This document shows, piece by piece, positions 1-5,663 of a stretch of DNA of 5,785 nt. The DNA comes from an uncultured Eggerthellaceae bacterium. Its GTDB lineage: Bacteria > Actinomycetota > Coriobacteriia > Coriobacteriales > Eggerthellaceae. How positions within the stretch are numbered: the first letter of the stretch is position 1; every line of letters starts with the position of its first letter. The notes beneath the pieces were generated by a model. It was not told where the DNA came from, did no database searches, and was given only the letters and a program-made list of their open reading frames with translations. The stretch lies in the NCBI GenBank assembly GCA_934631995.1, contig CAKTYF010000123.1, positions 1 through 5,785 on the forward strand. The letters are read 5' to 3'. A program made the translations under genes and the position numbers.

Positions 1-1
1 G

Positions 2-472
2 TCTGGCTACGAGTCCATGGCAACGCTGATGACCGACTACCTGCAGCATATGAACTTCGTCATTCACGCAGCGGGCATTCTGGACGGCTTCAGCTCCACG
101 TCGTATGCCAAGGTTATCCAGGACTTCGAGATCAACCGCTACATCAAGCGCTTCATGAAGGACATCACCATCAACGAGGAAACCATCCCCATGGAGCTTA
201 TCGAGGAAATCGGCCACGATGGCGAATACCTGACCGAATACCACACCTTCGAATGGTGCCGCAAGGAGCCCTTCCTGCCTATGATCAGCACCCGTGGGCC
301 AGTTGCGGACCCGCAGGCGCAGCTGAACAAGCGCATCACCGAGCAGTACAACAAGCTTATGAACGCATACGTACAGCCCGAACTTGACAGGGCGGCATTC
401 GATAAGGCGAAGCAGATCTTCATTGAAGCCGGCGTAGACGCTGCCGTTCTTGACAAGATTGATACGCTCTAA
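2..472 (+). CDS. MttB-superfamily (trimethylamine methyltransferase-like) corrinoid methyltransferase, C-terminal part
   Basis: This open frame is already running at base 2 (Ser-Gly-Tyr-Glu-Ser before the first Met at 17), so it is the 3' end of a longer gene. About 156 of the roughly 480 residues usual for the family are visible. The stretch GYESMATLMTDYL, then NFVIHAAGILDGFSSTSY, then IQDFEINRYI, and later HTFEWCRKEPFLP, matches what I recall of the C-terminal half of the MttB TIM barrel. Family members move a methyl group from a quaternary or tertiary amine to a corrinoid protein in the cytoplasm; many bacterial members lack pyrrolysine and use betaines. The fragment has no in-frame UAG, but the catalytic region lies mostly upstream, so neither substrate nor pyrrolysine status can be decided. 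All nine lysines use AAG, unlike the mixed use in the downstream genes, which hints at high expression. An intrinsic terminator follows. Confidence 0.87.
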   Translation, partial: SGYESMATLMTDYLQHMNFVIHAAGILDGFSSTSYAKVIQDFEINRYIKRFMKDITINEETIPMELIEEIGHDGEYLTEYHTFEWCRKEPFLPMISTRGPVADPQAQLNKRITEQYNKLMNAYVQPELDRAAFDKAKQIFIEAGVDAAVLDKIDTL

Positions 473-515
473 AGCTCCGAGTTAAAACCCGGAAAGGTTT
501 TAGTCCATGCAAAAC

Positions 516-549
516 GGGAGGGCCTTCCGCACGGAGGGCTCTCCCTTTT
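516..549 (+). terminator. Intrinsic terminator after the MttB-like gene
   Basis: A 13-bp stem with two G-U pairs joins 516-528 (GGGAGGGCCTTCC) to 533-545 (GGAGGGCTCTCCC) around the loop GCAC, followed by TTTTG. An AAAA run at 511-514 precedes the stem, so it may also act weakly on the minus strand. A smaller AT-rich hairpin, 483-489 with 496-502 (TAAAACC/GGTTTTA), lies just after the stop codon and may help. The position 44 bases after the stop fits the end of the methyltransferase transcript. Confidence 0.85.
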
Positions 550-593
550 GTGTCCGATCTGAATAAGTGAGGCGTTGTGCCTGATAAATGCGA

Positions 594-599
594 TACAAT
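594..599 (+). promoter_or_regulatory. Possible -10 element for the TetR-type gene
   Basis: TACAAT matches five of six positions of the TATAAT consensus and lies 40 bases before the ATG at 640, downstream of the terminator, where this gene needs a promoter. No good -35 hexamer sits at the normal 16-18 base spacing; TTGTGC at 575-580 is only 13 bases away. The call rests on one hexamer and on location. Confidence 0.3.
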
Positions 600-639
600 A
601 ACAGCGATAAAAACACTCTAAGCAAGGTTCAACATACCA

Positions 640-1404
640 ATGGCAAAAAACGACAACAGACGCAAGTACATCGACGCGGCCTATCGCATTCTTGAGCGCG
701 ATGGCCTTGACGGCATTTCAATTCGAAAAGTCGCCGATGAAGTTGGCTGCAGCAGCGCGGCGCTCTACAAGCATTTCGACAATCTTGACGAACTTGTTGT
801 CTACGCTTCCATACGTTTCTTGAGCGACTATTCGCTGGACGTCCAGACGCTTTCCAAGGTTGACCTGAACCCCCTGCAGCTTAACATCCAGCTGTGGGAA
901 TGCTTTGCGTTTTACGCTTTTAGGAACGTGCCCGTCTTCGAGCAGCTGTTCTACAACACTGATCCCGATTTACTGAGCAGCGTTCTTTACGACTTCTACC
1001 AGATCTTCCCCGAGGAACTTACCAATGTTCGCTCGTACATGATCACGATGATGGGCAACAGCGACATTAAAAAACGCGGGTTTTTAACCATGTCCAAAGC
1101 AGTGGACATGGGCATGATTGACATGGAAAGCCTTTCGTACCTGTGTGAAACAGACTCGTATATATTCAGAGGAATGCTCGCCGAGTATCGTGACAAATAC
1201 AAAGAAGGCGACAACGCGAAAATCGCAACGCGCAAGTTCATGAAGATCATGGTCAAGAATTACAATTCGCAGCTGCGCCCGGGAAACCAGATTCTTGTTG
1301 TCTCGCCGCTCAACGATCCGAACATGAGAAAAGAACTCAAAAAGACATCGGAGAAGGATTATCTGGATGCGCTGGCCGTGGTAGAGCGCGCCAGCTACCA
1401 CTGA
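640..1404 (+). CDS. TetR/AcrR-family transcriptional regulator
   Basis: The N-terminus is a typical TetR DNA-binding domain. Residues about 8-24 (RKYIDAAYRILERDGLD) form helix 1, and residues 27-46 (SIRKVADEVGCSSAALYKHF) form the helix-turn-helix with the characteristic LYKHF end. At 254 residues it is longer than the usual 190-220. The remaining 200 residues are probably an all-helical ligand-binding and dimer domain that I cannot place in a subfamily; it is rich in Met and aromatic residues (for example FAFYAF, SYMITMMG). The ATG at 640 is preceded by a weak AAGG at 624-627, somewhat far away. Likely targets are its own promoter or nearby genes, such as a methyltransferase operon to the left, but no operator is evident. 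It ends 15 bases from the convergent kinase gene. Family call is firm; effector and target are unknown. Confidence 0.88.
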   Translation: MAKNDNRRKYIDAAYRILERDGLDGISIRKVADEVGCSSAALYKHFDNLDELVVYASIRFLSDYSLDVQTLSKVDLNPLQLNIQLWECFAFYAFRNVPVFEQLFYNTDPDLLSSVLYDFYQIFPEELTNVRSYMITMMGNSDIKKRGFLTMSKAVDMGMIDMESLSYLCETDSYIFRGMLAEYRDKYKEGDNAKIATRKFMKIMVKNYNSQLRPGNQILVVSPLNDPNMRKELKKTSEKDYLDALAVVERASYH

Positions 1405-1419
1405 TGCCAACGCAGCTCG

Positions 1420-2574
1420 TCACTCAAGCGAACCTTTCGGAAGTGCCACGAGCATAACCGTGCCTTCGTTCGAGCTTTCTTCAACCTCCACCGTGCCGCC
1501 ATGAAGCGCGGCAATTTCCCACACCAGCGACAGCCCCAGGCCAACACCACCGTATTCCCTGCTGCGCGATTTGTCAACGCGGAAAAACGGCTGAAAGATG
1601 CTCTCCTTATACTGCATGGGAATCCCCACTCCCCTATCTCGCACGCGCAGCAAAACGCGGTTCGCCTCTTCGTCGATGGAAACGCTCACCGCGGTGCCTG
1701 GCCAGCTGTAGCGCAGCGCGTTTTCCACCAAGTTGAAAACCAGCCGATACAGCAACGTGTCGCTGCCAACCGTCACGGCGTCGCCCGCGCACTCAAGGGC
1801 AATCTCCCGTTGCTCCGCTAAGGGCGCCAAGTCGGCAAACACCTCTTCGACCAGAGGTGTCAGCTCAATTCGGTCATTGCACGGAACGGAGCGCAGCTCG
1901 CTCATTTCCAGCAATGTTTTTGTCATTTGCGACATTCTTTCCGTTTGCTCTTGCAGCAATTTCAGGAAGTCGGCGGTTTCGGGGTTCGCACCAGAGTGCT
2001 CAAGGGAGAACAGCTCCATTTGCGTCTGCATGAGCGCAAGAGGCGTGCGCAGTTCGTGGGCAGCGTTTCCCGTGAACTGCTTCTGCGCGCTAAATCCCTG
2101 GTCAAGGCGGTCAATCATGTCGTTAAACGATGCGCTGAACTGCTTGAACTCGGGCAGAACGTCTTCGCTGATTTTCATTTCCGCCAGGTTGTTCGGCTGC
2201 ACCCGCTCGACTTGCGCGGCAAAATCCCGTAGCGGACGCAACGCCCGGCCGCTCACGAAATATGCAAGCACGCCGCCCAGCAACGTAACCGCCACGGTAA
2301 TCAGCCAGTTCGTGGCACCGAACGACTGCTGCGCATCGCTTACAATGATTGTAAGATCCTGATCAGGGCTAACGCTTTCGGGGTCGAATGAACCCGGTTC
2401 ACCTTTATCGATATCGCCATAGGCAGCCAAGCCGTTGCCGATTGATTCCATGTAGCGCATTCCCGAATAGCCAATCAGGCAGTTCATAAGCACGCAGGTC
2501 ACGCAAACAAGAAGCGCCGTGGTCAACGTGATGCGCCATTGCAGCGAAAGCTTTTTCACCGAGCCGCTTCTCAT
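1420..2574 (-). CDS. Membrane sensor histidine kinase of a two-component system
   Basis: This 384-residue kinase has a standard layout. TM1 is at about 14-36, a short extracytoplasmic loop of about 50 residues follows, and TM2 is at about 89-108. A HAMP linker (about 108-160) follows. The dimerisation box is AAHELRTPLALMQ with phospho-acceptor His173. The ATPase domain shows an N box (NLVENALRYS, 281-290), G1 (DRGVGIP, 313-319), an F box (FQPFFRVD, 328-335) and G2 (GGVGLGLSL, 342-350). All catalytic boxes are intact. The start ATG lies in an ATGA overlap with the response-regulator stop, with GGAGGA six bases upstream (2581-2586), so the two are translationally coupled. TM1 contains Cys24-Val-Thr-Cys27 and Cys32, an unusual cysteine cluster for a membrane helix. 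The stimulus is unknown; the small loop leaves little room for a ligand-binding domain. Confidence 0.93.
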   Translation of the reverse strand: MRSGSVKKLSLQWRITLTTALLVCVTCVLMNCLIGYSGMRYMESIGNGLAAYGDIDKGEPGSFDPESVSPDQDLTIIVSDAQQSFGATNWLITVAVTLLGGVLAYFVSGRALRPLRDFAAQVERVQPNNLAEMKISEDVLPEFKQFSASFNDMIDRLDQGFSAQKQFTGNAAHELRTPLALMQTQMELFSLEHSGANPETADFLKLLQEQTERMSQMTKTLLEMSELRSVPCNDRIELTPLVEEVFADLAPLAEQREIALECAGDAVTVGSDTLLYRLVFNLVENALRYSWPGTAVSVSIDEEANRVLLRVRDRGVGIPMQYKESIFQPFFRVDKSRSREYGGVGLGLSLVWEIAALHGGTVEVEESSNEGTVMLVALPKGSLE

Positions 2575-3245
2575 TGAGCATCCTCCATCACGTAGCCTTC
2601 GCCAATGCGGTTCCGAATAGGGTCATGGCCCAGTGCCGTGCGCAGCTTCTTTCTAAGCGATGACATGTGCACCCGAATGGAATTGCTGAAGCTGTTCGCA
2701 TTGCGGTCCCACACATGCTCCAAAAGCTCCTCTTGGCTTACCGGACGCCCCTGGTTGAGCATAAGATGCTCCAAGATGCCCGTTTCTTTTCGAGTCAACG
2801 CAAGCGCTTCTTGACCCACGCGCGCCGTACGCGCTTTTGTGTCAAAAGTAAGGTTTCCGCAGGTCAATACCACATCATTTTGCGTAAACTGGCGTCGCGT
2901 AAGGCTGCGTATCCGCGCCGCAAGCTCCTCTAAGTGGAATGGCTTCGTCAGATAATCGTTTGCGCCTGCGTCCAGCCCTGCTACTTTATCGGCAACTTCA
3001 CCGCGCGCCGACAAGATAAGGACCTTGGTTTCGTCATCCGTTGCTCGCAGCGTTTTCAGCACCGTCATGCCATCCGCATCGGGAAGGTTCAGATCAAGAA
3101 TCACCAGGTCAAACCGCTCAAAAGAAAGAACATCCATCGCGCTTTGCCCGTTGTGGCAGCAATCAACGTTGTAATCGAGATGCCGCAAGCCACGCGCAAT
3201 TGCATCGCAAAGCGCCTTTTCGTCCTCGACAATTAAGATTCGCAC
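2571..3245 (-). CDS. OmpR/PhoB-family response regulator
   Basis: The protein has 224 residues, the normal size for the family. The receiver domain (1-115) starts MRILIVEDEK, with acidic residues Glu7 and Asp8, the phospho-acceptor Asp51 in LVILDLNLP, Ser79 in LILSARG, and Lys101 in YLTKPF. The C-terminal winged helix (about 125-220) shows LTRKETGILEHLM, the recognition-helix segment SNSIRVHMSSLRKKL, and the wing RIGEGYV. The start is GTG; AGGAGG lies only four bases upstream (plus-strand 3250-3255), a strong but close ribosome site. It is cotranscribed with the downstream sensor kinase through an ATGA overlap, so that kinase is its partner. It is divergent from the thiol-redox operon across about 300 bases, a usual arrangement for a regulator and its target. 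That regulatory link is inference. Confidence 0.95.
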   Translation of the reverse strand: MRILIVEDEKALCDAIARGLRHLDYNVDCCHNGQSAMDVLSFERFDLVILDLNLPDADGMTVLKTLRATDDETKVLILSARGEVADKVAGLDAGANDYLTKPFHLEELAARIRSLTRRQFTQNDVVLTCGNLTFDTKARTARVGQEALALTRKETGILEHLMLNQGRPVSQEELLEHVWDRNANSFSNSIRVHMSSLRKKLRTALGHDPIRNRIGEGYVMEDAQ

Positions 3246-3249
3246 AAAG

Positions 3250-3255
3250 CCTCCT
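3250..3255 (-). promoter_or_regulatory. Ribosome binding site deciding the GTG start of the response regulator
   Basis: The minus strand reads AGGAGG, then CTTT, then GTG. The perfect Shine-Dalgarno core supports initiation at the GTG at 3245-3243, which also places the receiver-domain MRILIVEDE start exactly where the family expects it. The four-base spacing is short. Confidence 0.7.
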
Positions 3256-3369
3256 GTTCATTACGGCGGGCCACCGCGTTTTCCCGTGGCGCGCCCACGC
3301 ATGCAGCAGCCACGTCTGTTGCTCGTAGCACTCCCTCTCGCGCAAATGCAACCACGCGCGCGATGCCTG

Positions 3370-3447
3370 CAGCGTACCCATTACGCGCAACGACAGAGTA
3401 CGCCCCTTATCCGTAGCGCCAGAGTGTACCCCTTGCCCGCAACGCAC
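3370..3447. repeat. Three-unit 26-bp imperfect tandem repeat in the divergent intergenic region
   Basis: Units are 3370-3395, 3396-3421 and 3422-3447, abutting without gaps. Pairwise identity by hand is 15, 17 and 18 of 26, and 12 positions are the same in all three. On the plus strand the shared core is AG at unit positions 2-3, CCC at 8-10, TT at 12-13, CG at 17-18, A at 20 and CG at 22-23. Most differences are transitions. Neither flank shows a convincing fourth unit. The repeat sits between the response-regulator gene and the thiol-redox operon, so repeated operator sites for a regulator are plausible; a decayed minisatellite is the alternative. Confidence 0.55.
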
Positions 3448-3511
3448 TTTCGCGCGGGCCACATCGTTACCGCAAACCCTACACAATCGCGCCCGTTGTC
3501 TTAACGCGGAT

Positions 3512-3520
3512 TTTATATCA
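3512..3520 (-). promoter_or_regulatory. Possible extended -10 promoter toward the two-component genes
   Basis: Read on the minus strand this is TGATATAAA: a TATAAA hexamer (five of six to consensus) with the TG of an extended -10 one base upstream. No clear -35 is visible. If used, it would give the response-regulator mRNA a leader of roughly 260 bases that includes the 26-bp repeats. A promoter closer to the gene cannot be excluded, although I saw none. Confidence 0.33.
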
Positions 3521-3524
3521 CCTG

Positions 3525-3533
3525 TGGTCTAAT
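3525..3533 (+). promoter_or_regulatory. Possible extended -10 promoter for the thiol-redox operon
   Basis: TGGTCTAAT combines a TG extended element with TCTAAT, five of six to TATAAT. No good -35 lies 17 bases upstream. Transcription would start near 3540, too close for the GGAG at 3534-3537 to be in the mRNA; this would favour initiation at the second Met codon (3556), which has its own AAGGA at 3547-3551. If the promoter lies further upstream, the ATG at 3544 with GGAG is preferred. Confidence 0.33.
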
Positions 3534-3543
3534 GGAGCGCGAA

Positions 3544-3708
3544 ATGAAGGAAGTGATGAGATTGTTCAAATTTGCAAAAGCAATAGCCCAAGTTGCCCTG
3601 CTGATTGCCGGCGTTACGCTGTTGTGTTTCGGCGTCATGCGTGGCGAAGCGGACCTGGTGCTGGGCAAAGCGATACGACTGTGTTTGGAGTGCATCGGAA
3701 TTGGGTAA
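3544..3708 (+). CDS. Short CxxC membrane protein, CD1871A-like
   Basis: This 54-residue gene is easily missed because of its size. It begins MKEVMRLFKFAKAIAQVALL, has one hydrophobic helix at about residues 13-32, then a short MRGEADLVLGKAI segment, and ends exactly in CLECIGIG with Cys47-x-x-Cys50. I recognise this as the signature of the short CD1871A-type CXXC family, in which an RGE segment followed by KAI and a terminal CLECIGIG is typical and the gene sits beside a 4Fe-4S membrane protein, as here. No function is established to my knowledge; a membrane-anchored dithiol accepting or passing electrons is a reasonable inference. The start at 3544 has GGAG six bases upstream; Met5 at 3556, with AAGGA four bases upstream, is an alternative giving 50 residues. 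The stop overlaps the next gene by eight bases if that gene begins at TTG 3701. Confidence 0.82.
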   Translation: MKEVMRLFKFAKAIAQVALLIAGVTLLCFGVMRGEADLVLGKAIRLCLECIGIG

Positions 3709-4624
3709 GAAGAAACCGCGCGCATCGTTGTTCTTGAGCCGATTTCGCGGCTGGATTCAAGCGGGAGCAACGCTGCTCACCAACATACACTTGCCGAACT
3801 TCGTCAAAGGCGGAATTTACCAGGGCGAAGGCAAAGCGGTCTGCGTCCCCGGCCTGAACTGCTACTCCTGCCCCGCCGCCACGGGTGCGTGCCCCATTGG
3901 CGCGTTTCAAGCGGTCGTGGGGTCGTCGAAGTTCAGCTTTTCCTACTACATAACGGGCTTCTTGATTCTGCTAGGAGTGCTGTTAGGACGCTTCATCTGC
4001 GGTTTCTTGTGCCCCTTTGGCTGGCTGCAAGACCTGCTGCACAAAATTCCCGGCAAAAAGCTCTCCACGAAAAAACTCAAGCCGCTCACGTACCTGAAAT
4101 ACGTTGTGCTGCTGCTCACCGTGATTTTGCTCCCAGCGCTGGTGGTAAACGACGTGGGCATGGGCGATCCCTTCTTTTGCAAGTATATTTGCCCGCAAGG
4201 CGTGCTTGAGGGAGCAATCCCCTTGGCAGCCGTTGACCAAGGTATACGTTCAGCACTTGGGGCGCTTTTCAATTGGAAGCTTGCGGTTTTGATTGCAATT
4301 GTTGCGCTGGCTGTAGTGTTTTACCGTCCGTTTTGCAAATGGATTTGCCCCCTGGGCGCGTTCTACGGGTTCATGAATAAGGTTTCGCTGCTAGGAGTCA
4401 AGGTTGACCAGCACAAATGCGTTTCATGCGGAACATGTGCGGCAGCGTGCAAGATGGATGTGGCTATCACGGAATCGCCGAACAGCACCGAGTGCATCCG
4501 CTGCGGCAAATGCATAAGCGCCTGTCCCACCTGCGCCGTGAGCTTCCGCTACGGCCTGGACCTTCCCAAGAAAAACCCTTGCGCCAACGCAATGAAAGAT
4601 AACAAAGAAACAACGGACGAATAA
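3701..4624 (+). CDS. Membrane 4Fe-4S protein of the NapH/NosR-like polyferredoxin type
   Basis: Starting at TTG 3701 the protein has 307 residues and 20 cysteines. An N-terminal block reads CVPGLNCYSCP with a later CP (Cys48, 54, 57, 64). Three CxxxCP motifs follow hydrophobic helices: C100GFLCPFGWLQD, C160KYICPQG and C212KWICPLGAF. Two ferredoxin motifs then bind two 4Fe-4S clusters: Cys240/243/246/250 and Cys265/268/271/275, plus Cys278 and Cys294. Membrane helices are likely at about 82-100, 131-149 and 193-210, perhaps with one near 18-34. Proteins of this type carry electrons between the membrane and redox partners. The frame stays open upstream to TTG 3605, but that part lies inside the CxxC gene and looks like a shadow; GGAG at 3687-3690, ten bases before TTG 3701, supports the shorter form. 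It overlaps the gene before it and lies 19 bases from the lipoprotein gene, so its partners are probably those two products. Confidence 0.9.
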   Translation: MGKKKPRASLFLSRFRGWIQAGATLLTNIHLPNFVKGGIYQGEGKAVCVPGLNCYSCPAATGACPIGAFQAVVGSSKFSFSYYITGFLILLGVLLGRFICGFLCPFGWLQDLLHKIPGKKLSTKKLKPLTYLKYVVLLLTVILLPALVVNDVGMGDPFFCKYICPQGVLEGAIPLAAVDQGIRSALGALFNWKLAVLIAIVALAVVFYRPFCKWICPLGAFYGFMNKVSLLGVKVDQHKCVSCGTCAAACKMDVAITESPNSTECIRCGKCISACPTCAVSFRYGLDLPKKNPCANAMKDNKETTDE

Positions 4625-4643
4625 AAACGAAAGGAAACCAACC

Positions 4644-5630
4644 ATGAAACTATCGAAGATTGTAGCGATGCTCGTAGCAGCCGCCCTGGCGATTTGCCTT
4701 GCGGCATGCTCGACAGACAAAGGCGCCCAAAGCAGCACATCGGGCAGCAGCAATTCCGACATTGCAGCGCTCATGGCAGCAGAACCCGGCAGTGCCAATG
4801 AAGCTGCAACGTTGTTTGCCCAGCTCATGCAAAAGGAAAACGACATTTTAACCAGCAATTCCAGTCTGTGGGAAAAAGTATTTCTGTCGGCAAACAAAAA
4901 CACCCCGATGATTGAAGACGGCTCGAATTACGGTGATTTCCTGCTTGCCACCATTGAAGGCGCTAAGGATAAATTCACGGCTAACGAGCTGAAAACGCTC
5001 AAGGAAGGCGCGCAGCAAATCAAGGAGATCGAAAACAAGCTCACCGTTCTTGAGCAGAAATACCCTGGTTGCGGCAGCAAGCCAAGCGAAGGCGAAAGCG
5101 TTGATGCATCAAGCGCCGGCATGACGGGCGGCGCGGGTAGCTCCAGTGGCACCAACGCTGGCGATCCGATGAAATTCCCCAGCTTCCAGGGCAAAGACCT
5201 TGACGGCAACGACGTGAACAGCAGCGATCTTTTTGCCAACAACACCGTGACCGTCGTGAATTTCTGGTTCACCACCTGCAAGCCGTGCGTGGGCGAACTG
5301 GGAGACTTGGAAGCGCTGAACAAGACGCTCGCCGAGAAAGGCGGCTCCGTGGTGGGCATCAATTCCTTTACCCTGGATGGCGACAAAAACGCAATCTCCG
5401 AGGCAAAAGACATCCTGACCAAGAAGGGCGTTACGTACCAAAACGTCTGGTTCGCTTCGAACAGCGAGGCCGGCAAGTTCACGTCAGGGCTGTATTCGTA
5501 CCCCACCACCTACGTTGTTGACAAAAACGGCCAGATTGTAGGCCAGGTCGTAGGAGCAATCACCTCTGACGAGCAAGCGAAAACGCTCAACGCGCTTATT
5601 GATAAAGCGATTGCAAACAGCGCGGAGTAG
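4644..5630 (+). CDS. TlpA-like thioredoxin-fold lipoprotein
   Basis: The protein has 328 residues. It starts with a lipoprotein signal (MKLSKIVAML, hydrophobic core, LAAC lipobox) and should be lipidated at Cys22 and face outward. Residues about 38-140 form a charged, mostly helical segment that I do not recognise. A Ser/Gly-rich linker (about 150-172) joins it to a redoxin domain (about 173-325). That domain has the active site WFTTCKPC (Cys212, Cys215) and the cis-proline loop YSYPTTYVVD (Pro287), as in the TlpA/ResA group of thiol-disulfide oxidoreductases. One extra cysteine, Cys143, lies before the linker. AAAGGA at 4630-4635, eight bases from the ATG, is a good ribosome site. Such proteins usually reduce disulfides outside the membrane and need an electron source; the upstream membrane 4Fe-4S protein and CxxC peptide are the obvious candidates, by inference. 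The substrate is unknown and no cytochrome c gene is in view. Confidence 0.92.
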   Translation: MKLSKIVAMLVAAALAICLAACSTDKGAQSSTSGSSNSDIAALMAAEPGSANEAATLFAQLMQKENDILTSNSSLWEKVFLSANKNTPMIEDGSNYGDFLLATIEGAKDKFTANELKTLKEGAQQIKEIENKLTVLEQKYPGCGSKPSEGESVDASSAGMTGGAGSSSGTNAGDPMKFPSFQGKDLDGNDVNSSDLFANNTVTVVNFWFTTCKPCVGELGDLEALNKTLAEKGGSVVGINSFTLDGDKNAISEAKDILTKKGVTYQNVWFASNSEAGKFTSGLYSYPTTYVVDKNGQIVGQVVGAITSDEQAKTLNALIDKAIANSAE

Positions 5631-5633
5631 ATG

Positions 5634-5663
5634 AAGGAGGTCCCAGCCGGGACCTCCTTTTTT
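5634..5663 (+). terminator. Intrinsic terminator of the thiol-redox operon
   Basis: A perfect 11-bp stem (AAGGAGGTCCC at 5634-5644 with GGGACCTCCTT at 5649-5659) encloses the loop AGCC and runs into a six-T tract at 5658-5663. It begins three bases after the lipoprotein stop codon, marking the operon's end. Confidence 0.95.

Noticed and set aside
570..582. Short palindrome AGGC-GTTGT-GCCT upstream of the TetR-type gene as its operator
   Set aside because: Four-base arms are too short for a TetR operator and do not extend on either side.
1733..2362. 209-residue plus-strand open frame opposite the kinase gene
   Set aside because: It is antisense to a kinase with all catalytic boxes intact, its product is Ser/Arg-rich with no domain, and it lacks a plausible ribosome site. 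It is a shadow frame.
3268..3296. Possible hairpin (GCCAC 3270-3274 with GTGGC 3286-3290) in the response-regulator leader
   Set aside because: Only five pairs are continuous and the flanks need bulges; in GC-rich sequence this is expected by chance.
3163..3504. Open frames on both strands across the divergent intergenic region (3286-3504 plus, 3163-3486 minus)
   Set aside because: The products are Arg/Cys-rich and without recognisable features, the minus-strand one overlaps the response-regulator start, and the region has repeat and promoter-like character instead.
3605..3700. N-terminal extension of the 4Fe-4S protein from TTG 3605
   Set aside because: This stretch is fully inside the CxxC peptide gene and gives Cys/Arg-rich sequence unlike the start of related proteins.
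5634..5641. AAGGAGGT, a perfect Shine-Dalgarno-like sequence after the lipoprotein gene
   Set aside because: It is the left arm of the terminator stem, and no start codon with an open frame follows at a suitable distance.
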